This document shows, piece by piece, positions 17,846 to 26,070 of a stretch of DNA of 64,000 nt (positions are counted from its first letter, which is position 1; every line of letters begins with the position of its first letter). The translations under genes were made by a program, and so were the position numbers. The stretch is from NCBI RefSeq assembly GCF_018885305.1, contig NZ_CP076544.1:2108001-2172000 (forward strand). Reading direction: 5' to 3'. The notes under the pieces are model-generated. The model was not told where the DNA came from and did not search any database. It was given only the letters and a program-made list of their open reading frames with translations. This DNA comes from Curtobacterium sp. L6-1. GTDB lineage: Bacteria; Actinomycetota; Actinomycetes; Actinomycetales; Microbacteriaceae.

Positions 17846-19420
17846 TCAGTCGGTCCGCCCGGTCACGGTGGCGCGGACGGCAGCTTCCTCGATGTCGAGG
17901 ACGGTCAGCACTGCACGAACCGCGGCCTCGGGGTAGCGCCCCTCGCGCCGGGCCCGGAGGACGGCTCGGCGTTCCTCGGCGATGGCGAGCATCCGGAGCT
18001 CCCCGTACGCAGCCGACCGGTCGGCGCGCACTGCGTCGTCGCCCACGAGCGTCTCGCCGAGCAGTGCGGCGTCGACGCGGACGCGCTCCACGACGCGGTC
18101 GTCGTACGCACCGTCCTCGAGCTCCTCGACCAGTCGGAGGCTCTCGGCCCGTGCCTCGGCGAGCAGGAGCTGCGTCTCCATCCGCTCCTGGTCGAGGTCG
18201 GGCGGCGGCAGCGCCACCTTCCGGATGACCCAGGGCAGCGTCAGCCCGATGAGGAGCGTCGCCAGGACCACGACGAAGGCGAGGAACTGCAGGAACGCCC
18301 GGTGCGGGGTCTGCTCGGGCAGCAGGAACACGGCGGCCAGCGTGACGACCCCGCGGACGCCGGCGACGGTCACCGGCAGGTCGAGACGCCACTGCCAGCT
18401 CCGTCTCCGGAGTCGCCTCGGTCCCCACCGGTAGACGGCCGTCACGGCGAGGCTCCACCCGAGACGCGCCGCCACCAGGACCACGACCACCACCCCGATG
18501 ACCACGGCCGCGCGGGCGACCCCGATGCCGGACGACAACGCACCGCGGAGGATCGCCGGGAGGCTGAGCCCGATCAGGAGGAAGACCGCGTTCTCGAGCA
18601 GGAACTGGATGGTGCGCCAGTTCAGCGACTCAGCGAGACGGGCCTCCGCCGACTGCAGCACCGGCGCGCGGAAGCCGAGGAACAACCCGGCGACCACCAC
18701 CGCGAGCGGGCCCGATGCACCGATGCCGTGCGCGAGCAGGAAGGCGACGTAGGGCGTGACGAGCGACAGGCTCGTGTCGAGGACGGCGACCGAGATCCGT
18801 CGCCGCACGGCTCCCATGACGAACGCGACCAGGAGTCCGACGCCCACGCCGCCGACCACCGCCAGCACGAACTCACCCGCAGCACGGACGGGGTCGAAGA
18901 CCGCGACGATCGCGACGACCGCGGTGTTGAGCGCGACGAGCGCCGTGGCGTCGTTGAGCAGGCTCTCCCCGTCCAGGATCGATGCCAGCAGTCGTGGGAG
19001 CGGCGCGCGGCGGGTCACCGCGGTCACCGCCACGGCGTCCGTCGGAGCGACGACCGCACCGAAGGCGAACGCGGCGGCGAGGGTGAGGGTCGGCACGACC
19101 GCCCAGGTGGCGAGGCCGACGACCACCGTCGTGAACGCCACCAGGCCGACCGAGAGCAGCAGGAGCGGTTCACGCCGCGCGCGGACGTCGGCCAGGGATG
19201 TCTGCAGCGCCGCGGCGAACAGCAGCGGTGGGAGGAGGACCGACAGCACGAAGTCCGGTTCGACGTCCACGCGGGGAACGCCGGGCACGTACGAGACCGC
19301 CACCCCGATGAGGACGAGCGCCAGGGGTGCCGACCACCCGACGCGTCGTGCCGCCGCGCTCACCGCGACGGTGACCACGAGGAACACGACGACCCACCCC
19401 AGGGTCACCTCGACACTCAT
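17846..19420 (-). CDS. Na+/H+ antiporter (CPA1/NhaP type)
   Basis: 524 residues with about 12 membrane helices followed by a 100-residue cytosolic helical tail. Family motifs are clear: PPLLFAAALQTSL, GAVVAPTDAVAVTAV (the ion-binding Asp region), DGESLLNDATALV (Asn-Asp pair of CPA1 antiporters) and GVRGVVTLAA. It exchanges protons for Na+ or K+ across the membrane for pH and salt homeostasis. The start ATG 19420 follows GGTGAC. It has no visible operator and is probably independent of its neighbours. Confidence 0.9.
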   Translation of the reverse strand: MSVEVTLGWVVVFLVVTVAVSAAARRVGWSAPLALVLIGVAVSYVPGVPRVDVEPDFVLSVLLPPLLFAAALQTSLADVRARREPLLLLSVGLVAFTTVVVGLATWAVVPTLTLAAAFAFGAVVAPTDAVAVTAVTRRAPLPRLLASILDGESLLNDATALVALNTAVVAIVAVFDPVRAAGEFVLAVVGGVGVGLLVAFVMGAVRRRISVAVLDTSLSLVTPYVAFLLAHGIGASGPLAVVVAGLFLGFRAPVLQSAEARLAESLNWRTIQFLLENAVFLLIGLSLPAILRGALSSGIGVARAAVVIGVVVVVLVAARLGWSLAVTAVYRWGPRRLRRRSWQWRLDLPVTVAGVRGVVTLAAVFLLPEQTPHRAFLQFLAFVVVLATLLIGLTLPWVIRKVALPPPDLDQERMETQLLLAEARAESLRLVEELEDGAYDDRVVERVRVDAALLGETLVGDDAVRADRSAAYGELRMLAIAEERRAVLRARREGRYPEAAVRAVLTVLDIEEAAVRATVTGRTD

Positions 19421-19435
19421 CGGGTCCGCCCGTGG

Positions 19436-19482
19436 GTGTCCGTGCCGCAGGCACGCATCGGGCGCCGACCGCTTCGTAGCCT
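19436..19482 (+). promoter_or_regulatory. Leaderless promoter with degenerate operator
   Basis: -10 TAGCCT (19477-19482) lies 6 bases before ATG 19489. GTGTCCGTGCCGCAGGCAC (19436-19454) keeps the outer arms of the regulon operator and the 22-bp gap, but only partly matches the inner bases. Confidence 0.4.
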
Positions 19483-19488
19483 GCTCGT

Positions 19489-19647
19489 ATGCGTATCCAC
19501 CGCTCCGGATCCACCGTCCCGGTCAGGTCGTCCACGCCGACCCTGGCCTCGATCGCACTCTCGCGGATCCTCACCGACCCGGTGGACGTCGCCCCGTCGC
19601 CGACCGAGGAACGCCAGCCGGACGGCGTCGCGTCGTTCGTGCGCTGA
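19489..19647 (+). CDS. Small protein, probably leaderless mRNA
   Basis: 52 residues beginning MRIHRSGSTVPV and ending DGVASFVR. No known domain, no signal peptide; Ser/Thr/Pro-rich in the middle. The evidence for a gene is positional: a TAGCCT -10 box ends six bases before the ATG, the layout of leaderless actinobacterial transcripts, and a degenerate copy of the operator lies at the standard distance. It is divergent from the antiporter gene. Confidence 0.4.
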   Translation: MRIHRSGSTVPVRSSTPTLASIALSRILTDPVDVAPSPTEERQPDGVASFVR

Positions 19648-19794
19648 CCCCGGACGGTCGGTACGCCGCGGGTCAGCTCGGTGTTCGACGGTGCGCGTCG
19701 ATTTCTGGGAGGACATGCGGCGACGCTAGGGCGGTCCGCAACCGACGCGCCTGTCCCCGCCCGGGCCAGGCAGCACGGGCGGGAACGGAGGGGG

Positions 19795-20199
19795 TCAGAG
19801 CGCTGCGACCGCCGCATTCGCGATCTCGAGGTCCTGGTCGGGGGATCCACCACTCGATCCGATCCCACCGATGACGCGCCCGTCGGCGTCCCGCACGGGC
19901 ACACCGCCGGCAACGAACGTGAGTGGCTCCTGGCTCGCGGCCCCGAGCGAGTACAACGGCGCTCCCGGCTGGACGGCGCCCAACAGGTCGCCGGATGCGG
20001 CCCCGAACGACACCGCGGTCCGGGCCTTCGCAGCACTGGCGTCGACGGACACCAGCGGCGCACCGTCCTGTCGGGCGACGGCGACGAGCCGCGCGCCCCG
20101 GTCGAGCACCGTGATGGTCGAGGGGACGCCGAGTTCCTCGGCCTTCTCCTCGGCTGCGGTGATGGCGGCGTGCGCCTGGGTGATCGTGATGTCGGTCAT
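19795..20199 (-). CDS. HbpS/GlcG-like protein (paralogue)
   Basis: 134 residues from ATG 20199 (AAGGAA upstream). It aligns end to end with the HbpS-like protein at 13832: LTQAQ/ITQAH start, ELGVPSTITVLDRGARLVA, RQDGAPLVSVDASAAKARTA and GGIGSSGGSPDQDLEIA. No signal peptide. Ligand (heme, flavin or corrinoid) not determinable. It stands alone, divergent from an alpha/beta hydrolase, with both promoters carrying the operator. Confidence 0.85.
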   Translation of the reverse strand: MTDITITQAHAAITAAEEKAEELGVPSTITVLDRGARLVAVARQDGAPLVSVDASAAKARTAVSFGAASGDLLGAVQPGAPLYSLGAASQEPLTFVAGGVPVRDADGRVIGGIGSSGGSPDQDLEIANAAVAAL

Positions 20200-20231
20200 G
20201 TCCGGTTCCTTCCGTTCGGTGGACGGCACCG

Positions 20232-20351
20232 ACGCTAGGGATCGTCCTCGACGGATTGCGTGCCCCTGCCCGGGTCACCCCACCTCGTGCCGGAGCGCGG
20301 TGTGGGTGGTCCCCACGGGGACACGCCCCCGCGACGCGGCGCTCGTAGCGT
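20232..20351. promoter_or_regulatory. Divergent promoters with two operators
   Basis: Leftward: -10 TAGCGT (20232-20237) and the diverged site GTGCCCCTGCCCGGGTCAC (20260-20278), gap 22 bp. Rightward: GTGGTCCCCACGGGGACAC (20306-20324) and -10 TAGCGT (20346-20351), gap 21 bp. The arrangement is symmetrical, each gene having its own site. Confidence 0.65.
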
Positions 20352-20405
20352 CACCATCGCCGACGACGATCGTCCGGCTCCAGACCACGATGCAAGGAGA
20401 CAACC

Positions 20406-21224
20406 ATGCCCACGTTCACCACGCCCGACGGCCTCGAGATGTACTACACCGAGCAGGGCGAGGGGCAGCCCATCGTCTTCGCGCACGGCTGGCCGCTCAG
20501 CTCGGACGCGTGGCAGCCGGAGCTGAAGTTCTTCAGCGAGAACGGCTACCGCACGATCGCGCACGACCGCCGCGGACACGGCCGTTCGGAGAAGACGGCC
20601 GTCGGCCACACCATCGACCAGTACGCCAAGGACCTCGCCGCCCTCATCGAGCACCTGGACCTCCACGACGTCATCGTCATGGGCCACTCCACCGGCGGCG
20701 GCGAGGTCGTCCGTTACGCCGCGGAGTACGCGAACGGCCGGGTCGCGAAGGTCATCACCGCCGGTGCGATCCCGCCGATCATGGTGAAGTCGGACAGCAA
20801 CCCGGACGGCACCCCGATCGACGTCTTCGACGGCATCCGCTCCGGCGTCCTCGAGGACGCATCGCAGTTCTGGCTCGACCTGTCCGAGTCGTTCTTCGGG
20901 GCGAACCACGGCCGCGACGTCTCCTACGGCGCGAAGCTCGACTTCTGGCGGCAGGGCCAGTCGGTGAACCTCTCGGCCGCGTACGACTGCGTCAAGGCGT
21001 TCTCCGAGACGGACCAGACCGAGGACCTGAAGGCACTGACGGTCCCGATCCTCATCGCTCACGGTGAGGACGACCAGATCGTCCCGATCGACGACGCCGC
21101 CCGCAAGTCGATCGACCTCGTCGCCGACGGCACGCTCAAGACCTACCCGGGGGCCCCGCACGGCATCCACGGCGACTACCGCAAGGTGCTCCAGCAGGAC
21201 GTCCTCGCCTGGATCAGGGGCTGA
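20406..21224 (+). CDS. Alpha/beta hydrolase, haloperoxidase-like
   Basis: 272 residues, typical of the cofactor-free (non-heme) chloroperoxidase/esterase family: FAHGWPLSSDAW, HDRRGHGRSEK, nucleophile elbow MGHSTGGGEV, acid in HGEDDQIVP and His in GAPHGIHGDY. Ribosome site AAGGAG at about 20395. Such enzymes hydrolyse esters and can form peracids. A monocistronic unit closed by a very strong hairpin. Confidence 0.9.
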   Translation: MPTFTTPDGLEMYYTEQGEGQPIVFAHGWPLSSDAWQPELKFFSENGYRTIAHDRRGHGRSEKTAVGHTIDQYAKDLAALIEHLDLHDVIVMGHSTGGGEVVRYAAEYANGRVAKVITAGAIPPIMVKSDSNPDGTPIDVFDGIRSGVLEDASQFWLDLSESFFGANHGRDVSYGAKLDFWRQGQSVNLSAAYDCVKAFSETDQTEDLKALTVPILIAHGEDDQIVPIDDAARKSIDLVADGTLKTYPGAPHGIHGDYRKVLQQDVLAWIRG

Positions 21225-21237
21225 CGCATCGTCAGTC

Positions 21238-21279
21238 GGACGGGAGGCGCGGTGCGGGTCCGCACCGCGCCTCCCGTCC
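21238..21279 (+). terminator. Hairpin terminator, GGACGGGAGGC family
   Basis: GGACGGGAGGCGCGGTGCGG (21238-21257) and its exact complement (21260-21279) form a 20-bp perfect stem with a 2-nt centre, 14 bp after the hydrolase stop. Confidence 0.85.
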
Positions 21280-21345
21280 GTCAGCACTCCGGAATGTCGT
21301 ACCAGCTATGCGGGTTACGTCCGAACCCTTCTGAGGAGATCAGCC

Positions 21346-23514
21346 ATGAGCACCACGTCGGAGCAGCCGCGACCGCGGCTCCCCCTCAACACGTTCGGCA
21401 TCGCGTTCGGGACGGCCGGCATCGCCGGCACGTGGACGGCTGCCGGCATCGAACTCGGCGCACCGCCGGCCATCGGTGAGGTGCTGTGGGCGGCCGCAGC
21501 GGTCGCCTGGGTGGTCACCATCGTGCGGTACCTGCACCGACCCGGCGGTGTGCGGGCGATCGCCGCCGACCTCCGACACCCCGTCCTCGGTCCGTTCGCC
21601 GCGCTCGTCCCGGCCGTCGGTTCGTTGCTCGCCGCCCACCTCGCGATCCGGTTCCCGGTCACGGGCGCGGTCGGTGTGTGGACGATGCTCGTGGTGACGA
21701 CGGCGTTCGGTGCCTGGTTCGTGACGACGCTGCTCACCCTCCCTCGTGATCCCGCCGCCCTGCACGGCGGGTATCTCCTCCCGACCGTGGCGGCGTCGTT
21801 GCTCAGCTCGCAGGCACTCGCCACGATCGGACACCCGGAGCTGGCCATCGGGTACTTCGCCGCAGGCGTGCTGTTCTGGCTCCTGATCGGCGCCGTCCTC
21901 GTCGCGCGCTTCGCCACCGGTCCGGCCGTGCCGGCCGGCCTGCTCCCGACCCTCGCCATCCTCTCCGCGCCTCCCGCCGTGGCCGGGAACGCCTGGTGGA
22001 CGATGACGGGAGGTTCGGCATCCATCGTGCACACCGCGCTCGCCGGGACGATGGTCGCCTTCCTCCTGCCCCACGTCTTCCTCCTGCGCCGCTACGTCAC
22101 GAGCGGGTTCGCGATCGGGTTCTGGGCGATGACGTTCACCACCGCGGCGAGCGCGACGTACGGGATCCGCCTGCTCTCGCTCGCGCACCTCGGCACGACC
22201 GGCACGGTCCTCTCCTGGGTCGTCGTCGGGGTGGCCACCCTCGTCGTCGCCAGCATCGCGACCCGGTCCCTCGGTCTGCTGCGTCGGTCGGAGCAGGAGG
22301 GACCGCGCCGGTCCTCCGCCGGGTACCGGAGGACCGCGCTGATCGGCGTCGTCATCGCCTCCGTCGCCGTCGCGTTCGGCGCTGGAGCCGGGAGTCCGCT
22401 CTTCGTCGTCTACCAGGCGGCCTGGGGCTTCCCCGACTGGCAGCTCACATCGGCCTTCACGGTCTATGCGGTGACGCTCCTCGGGACGCTCCTGATCGCC
22501 GGGCGGCTGTCCGACCACGTCGGTCGGCGGCCCGTCCTCGTGGCAGCCCTCGTCCTCATGCTCGTCGCCGGTGCCCTGTTCCTCGTCGCCGACGGCATCG
22601 GGTGGGTGATCGCCGCCCGGGCCGTGCAGGGTGTCGCGACCGGGGCCGCGACGAGCACGTTCACGGCGGCGATCATCGAGCTGTCGAGCGAACGGCACCG
22701 GCGCACGATGACGGTGCTCACCAGCGCTGCGCCGGTCGGGGGTCTCGCCCTCGGCGCGTTCGGTGGAGGCGTGGCGGCGCAGTTCGCGCCCGACCCGACC
22801 GCCGCCGTGTTCCTGACGCTCGGAGTGGTGTTGCTCGTCGGCATAGCCGCCGTGCTCGCGGCGGACGAGACGGCGGACCGGCACGCCGGGGCACTCGCGT
22901 CGCTCCGACCGGTGCTCGCGGTCCCCACTCGCGCCCGAGCGTGGTTCATCGTGTTGGCTCCACTGACGGTGGCCGGCTGGATGTTCTCGGGGCTGTTCCT
23001 CGGGCTCGGGCCGCGACTCGACGACGGCGTCTTCGCACTCGGCAGCGGAGCGGCGAGCGCTACCGTCATCGCCGTGCAACCCGCCGCCGCGGCGGTCGCC
23101 GGCATGCTCTTCGCCCGCATCGCGGACCGGCGCGGGACGGCCATCGGTGCGGGCCTGCTGTTCGTCGGAGCCGTCGGCGGGGGCGTCGCCGTCCTCACTG
23201 CCGACCTGCCCCTGCTGGTCGGGGCGGCGCTCGTCGGCGGCGCCGGACAGGGCGCCGCCTTCGGGTCCTCGTTGCGGATCCTCGGCCCGCTCGCGGACAA
23301 CGCGACCCGCGGCGGCCTCTTCGCAGCCGTGTACCTGATCGCGTACGCGGCCTACGGCGTCCCGGTGCTCGTCGCGGGCTTCTTCACAACCGGCCTCGGG
23401 CTCGTGACGGTCGGTGCGTCGTACGCAGCGCTCGTCGCCGTCGTTGCCGCGGTCGCCGCGGTGGGTTTGGGCACTCGCGCTCGTCGGGAACGCACGGTCG
23501 TGCCCGCCGTGTGA
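21346..23514 (+). CDS. TDT (TehA/SLAC1-like) - MFS fusion transporter
   Basis: 722 residues from ATG 21346 (GAGGAG upstream). Residues 1 to about 315 form a ten-helix TDT/SLAC1-type channel or transporter domain (LNTFGIAFGTAGIAG; HPVLGPFAALVPAVGSLLA; GYLLPTVAASLLSSQ). After a short basic linker (RRSEQEGPRRSSAGYRR) residues 326-722 form a complete 12-helix major facilitator domain with GRLSDHVGRRPVL as the loop 2-3 motif. The frame is continuous with no internal stop. TDT proteins move dicarboxylates, anions or act in tellurite/sulfite tolerance; MFS proteins of this kind are drug exporters. Fusion of the two is unusual. It is followed by the aldo-keto reductase gene. Confidence 0.85.
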   Translation: MSTTSEQPRPRLPLNTFGIAFGTAGIAGTWTAAGIELGAPPAIGEVLWAAAAVAWVVTIVRYLHRPGGVRAIAADLRHPVLGPFAALVPAVGSLLAAHLAIRFPVTGAVGVWTMLVVTTAFGAWFVTTLLTLPRDPAALHGGYLLPTVAASLLSSQALATIGHPELAIGYFAAGVLFWLLIGAVLVARFATGPAVPAGLLPTLAILSAPPAVAGNAWWTMTGGSASIVHTALAGTMVAFLLPHVFLLRRYVTSGFAIGFWAMTFTTAASATYGIRLLSLAHLGTTGTVLSWVVVGVATLVVASIATRSLGLLRRSEQEGPRRSSAGYRRTALIGVVIASVAVAFGAGAGSPLFVVYQAAWGFPDWQLTSAFTVYAVTLLGTLLIAGRLSDHVGRRPVLVAALVLMLVAGALFLVADGIGWVIAARAVQGVATGAATSTFTAAIIELSSERHRRTMTVLTSAAPVGGLALGAFGGGVAAQFAPDPTAAVFLTLGVVLLVGIAAVLAADETADRHAGALASLRPVLAVPTRARAWFIVLAPLTVAGWMFSGLFLGLGPRLDDGVFALGSGAASATVIAVQPAAAAVAGMLFARIADRRGTAIGAGLLFVGAVGGGVAVLTADLPLLVGAALVGGAGQGAAFGSSLRILGPLADNATRGGLFAAVYLIAYAAYGVPVLVAGFFTTGLGLVTVGASYAALVAVVAAVAAVGLGTRARRERTVVPAV

Positions 23515-23570
23515 GCAGCGCCCACTTCCTCATCCCTCCTCCACCACACCAGCTGATGAACAGGACCACC

Positions 23571-24446
23571 ATGACCGACATCGATGCACGACCCGTCACC
23601 GCCGCGGATGCGGGTACCTTCCGGATCGGCGGGGACCTCCCCGTCGCACGGCTCGGCTTCGGCTCGATGCAGTTGACCGGCCGGAACGCCTTCGGCCCCT
23701 CGCGCGACCCCGAAGGTGCCCGGGCAGTCCTCCGTCGGGCCGTCGAGCTCGGCGTGACCCTCATCGACACGGCGGACGCGTACGGGCCCGATGTCGCCGA
23801 GGAACTCATCGGTCAGGCCCTCGCGCCGTACCGCGACGACGTCGTGATCGCCACGAAGGGCGGGTTCGTCCGCGGACGTCGGGGCGAGTGGATCGTCGAC
23901 GGACGGCCCGAGCACCTGCGCGCCGCCGTCCAGGGCAGCCTCCGCCGACTCCGACTCGAGCGCATCGACCTGTACCAGCTGCACCGGATCGACCAGCGGG
24001 TCCCGCTCGACGACCAGCTCGGCGCGCTCGCTGCCCTCCGCGACGAAGGGCTCATCCGGCACGTCGGGCTCAGCGAAGTGAGCGTCGCGGAGCTGCTCGC
24101 GGCGCAGCGGATCGTGCCGATCGCGACGGTCCAGAACCTTTACAACCTCGTGGAGCGATCATCCGAGGACCTCGTGCGTGTGACGGCGGAGCTCGGCATC
24201 GGCTTCATCCCGTGGTTCCCGCTCGCCACCGGAGGGCTGACACGAGGAGCCGGTGCACTCGGGGCGATGGCATCACGCGCCGGCGTCTCGCCGTCGCAGA
24301 TCGCGCTCGCGTGGCTGCTGCAGCATTCGCCGAACCTGCTGCCCATCCCGGGGACGTCGAGCCCGGCACACCTCGAGGAGAACGTCGCCGCCGCCGCGGT
24401 CCGGCTCTCCCCGGCGGACGTGGCGGCACTCGACCGCGCAGCCTGA
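23571..24446 (+). CDS. Aldo/keto reductase
   Basis: 291 residues from ATG 23571 (AGGA just upstream; an ATG at 23556 has no ribosome site). AKR barrel with LGFGSMQLTG, catalytic Asp-Tyr in DTADAYG, Lys in VIATKGGF, His in DLYQLHRID, and a cofactor-binding end IPGTSSPAHLEENV. NADPH-dependent reduction of aldehydes or ketones is expected. It begins 57 bp after the transporter and probably shares its transcript. Confidence 0.9.
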   Translation: MTDIDARPVTAADAGTFRIGGDLPVARLGFGSMQLTGRNAFGPSRDPEGARAVLRRAVELGVTLIDTADAYGPDVAEELIGQALAPYRDDVVIATKGGFVRGRRGEWIVDGRPEHLRAAVQGSLRRLRLERIDLYQLHRIDQRVPLDDQLGALAALRDEGLIRHVGLSEVSVAELLAAQRIVPIATVQNLYNLVERSSEDLVRVTAELGIGFIPWFPLATGGLTRGAGALGAMASRAGVSPSQIALAWLLQHSPNLLPIPGTSSPAHLEENVAAAAVRLSPADVAALDRAA

Positions 24447-24460
24447 CCCGGCCGACGAGG

Positions 24461-24497
24461 CGAACGGCCCGGTCCCCTGAGGGGACTGGGCCGTTCG
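24461..24497. terminator. Terminator hairpin after the aldo/keto reductase
   Basis: CGAACGGCCCGGTCCCC (24461-24477) pairs with GGGGACTGGGCCGTTCG (24481-24497), 17 bp with one G-T pair and a 3-nt loop. It lies between convergent genes and can serve both. Confidence 0.8.
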
Positions 24498-24509
24498 TCG
24501 TCCGCGGTC

Positions 24510-24668
24510 TCACCGCGACGGCACGAAGAAGTCGCCGTATGCCGGATCCTCGGGCAGCGAGCGCTCCGTCGCCATGACCGCGATCTCCCGAGGCGATCGG
24601 AGACCGCGCCGTCGCCACTGGTCCGGGTCCGCCCGGAGTACCTGGAGCACCGTGCGCATCGGTGTCAC
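24510..24668 (-). CDS. Small protein, second of a coupled pair
   Basis: 52 residues from GTG 24668 (or 49 from ATG 24659). Sequence features: TVLQVLRADPDQWRRRGLRS, then IAVMATERSLPEDPAYGDFF. No family recognised. The GTG overlaps the stop of the preceding small ORF as GTGA, so the two are co-translated. Charged and soluble in look, with no signal peptide. Confidence 0.5.
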   Translation of the reverse strand: MTPMRTVLQVLRADPDQWRRRGLRSPREIAVMATERSLPEDPAYGDFFVPSR

Positions 24669-24793
24669 GAGTGGCCACCGAAGTGGCTCGAAGCCGTGGC
24701 GACGACGGGCAGCAGGAGCGTCTGGAGCACTGGCGGGGCGACGTCGACACCGACGTGCGACGTGGCGGGGACGGGCGGGTGCAGGATCCTCAT
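24665..24793 (-). CDS. Small protein, first of a coupled pair
   Basis: 42 residues from ATG 24793, with a strong GAGGAGA ribosome site five bases upstream. Sequence runs MRILHPPVPATSHVGVDVAP and on through a hydrophobic stretch (VLQTLLLPVV). No family recognised. Its promoter (-10 TACCGT 24835-24840 plus operator 24863-24881) fits the regulon pattern, which supports it as a real gene despite its size. It might be a small regulatory or membrane-associated peptide. Confidence 0.5.
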   Translation of the reverse strand: MRILHPPVPATSHVGVDVAPPVLQTLLLPVVATASSHFGGHS

Positions 24794-24834
24794 CGGTTCT
24801 CCTCGGTCGTGGCCGCCGGACGGCGACGATCCTG

Positions 24835-24955
24835 ACGGTACGGGCCGTTCCCACCCCGGCACGTGTCCCCGCGAGGAGCATCCCCTCCAGGGTCATGCAG
24901 AACCGAGGATGTCCCCGACGGAGCCACGCTGCCCGGCGGTGCGAGGTCCTACCGT
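24835..24955. promoter_or_regulatory. Divergent promoters with three operator-like sites
   Basis: Leftward: -10 TACCGT (24835-24840), gap 22, GTGTCCCCGCGAGGAGCAT (24863-24881). Rightward: ATGTCCCCGACGGAGCCAC (24909-24927), gap 22, -10 TACCGT (24950-24955). A third inverted repeat, CATCCCCTCCAGGGTCATG, lies between them (24879-24897). Both directions keep the exact spacing seen at the other regulon promoters. Confidence 0.6.
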
Positions 24956-25021
24956 GCGTCGTGGAGGCGATCCGCGCCTCCACGGAGACCACCTGTCGAC
25001 CGCGTACCAACGGAGGAACCC

Positions 25022-26059
25022 ATGACCGTCACCGATCCGAGCAACCGGAGTCACCGGACCGCACCGACCACAACCCGTGCGTTCCTCGCGCAGGCGGGCA
25101 GGTCCGTCCGCGACGACGATGCGTTCGTCACCCGCGAGGTGCCGCTCGCCCCGCTGCGTCCGCACGACCTCCTCGTCCGCGTCGAGGCCGTGTCCGTCAA
25201 CCCGGTCGACACGAAGAGCCGCCACGGCCTCCGTTCGGGCACGAAGCAGCTCGGCTGGGACGCCTCCGGTGTCGTCGAGGCGGTCGGCCCCGCGGTGACC
25301 CGCTTCGACGTCGGCGATGCCGTCTGGTACGCCGGAGCACTCGACCGCCCCGGGACCAACGCCGAACTCCACGTCGTCGACGCGCGGATCGTCGGGCGCC
25401 GACCCGCGTCGCTCGACCACGCCGAGGCCGCGGCACTCCCGCTCACCGGCATCACGGCATGGGAGACGCTGTTCGAGCGGTTCCGTCTGACGGAGCAGAG
25501 CACCGGCACGCTGCTCGTCGTCGGAGCCCCCGGAGGAGTCGGCTCGGTGCTCGTGCAGCTGGCGAAGGCGCGCACCGGACTGACGGTGGTCGGCACGGCC
25601 GGACGTCCTGAAAGCCGCGAGTGGGTGACCGCCATGGGCGCGGACCACGTGGTCGACCACCGGGACCTGGTGCGGAACGTCCGGGCGGTGGCGCCCGAGG
25701 GTGTGCAGTACGTCTTCACCGCGCACTCGGCCGGGAACGTGCAGGCCTTCGCGGACCTGGTGCAGCCGTTCGGCGAGATCACCGCGATCGACGACCCGCG
25801 CGGCATCGACCTGTACCCGCTCAAGCGGAAGTCCATCGCCTGGCACTGGGAGCTCATGTTCACCCGGTCGTCGTTCAGCACACCGGACATGGCCGAGCAA
25901 GGGCGCCTGCTCGATGCGCTCGCGGACCTCGTCGACGCCGGCCGCGTGCGATCCACCGTGACCTCGCTCGTGCAGGGGTTCGACGCCGCAGGCCTGCGCG
26001 AGGCGCACCGCCAGGTCGCCGACGGGACGGCCATCGGCAAGGTCGTGGTCGCGCGCTGA
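25022..26059 (+). CDS. Zinc-type ADH-like (quinone) oxidoreductase (paralogue)
   Basis: 345 residues from ATG 25022 with GGAGG upstream. Paralogue of the gene at 12761: SVNPVDTKSRHG, GWDASGVVEAVG, VWYAGALDRPGTNAEL, VVGAPGGVGSVLVQL, WHWELMFTRS and IGKVVVAR match position by position. No zinc cluster. NAD(P)H-dependent reduction of a quinone or enone is likely. Controlled by its own operator-bearing promoter; stands alone. Confidence 0.85.
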   Translation: MTVTDPSNRSHRTAPTTTRAFLAQAGRSVRDDDAFVTREVPLAPLRPHDLLVRVEAVSVNPVDTKSRHGLRSGTKQLGWDASGVVEAVGPAVTRFDVGDAVWYAGALDRPGTNAELHVVDARIVGRRPASLDHAEAAALPLTGITAWETLFERFRLTEQSTGTLLVVGAPGGVGSVLVQLAKARTGLTVVGTAGRPESREWVTAMGADHVVDHRDLVRNVRAVAPEGVQYVFTAHSAGNVQAFADLVQPFGEITAIDDPRGIDLYPLKRKSIAWHWELMFTRSSFSTPDMAEQGRLLDALADLVDAGRVRSTVTSLVQGFDAAGLREAHRQVADGTAIGKVVVAR

Positions 26060-26070
26060 CGACGGTCGCC

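Noticed and set aside
16913..19729. 938-residue plus-strand ORF
   Set aside because: It is the antisense shadow of the hydrolase and antiporter genes: Arg/Asp/His-rich composition without any domain, in a region with clear minus-strand genes.
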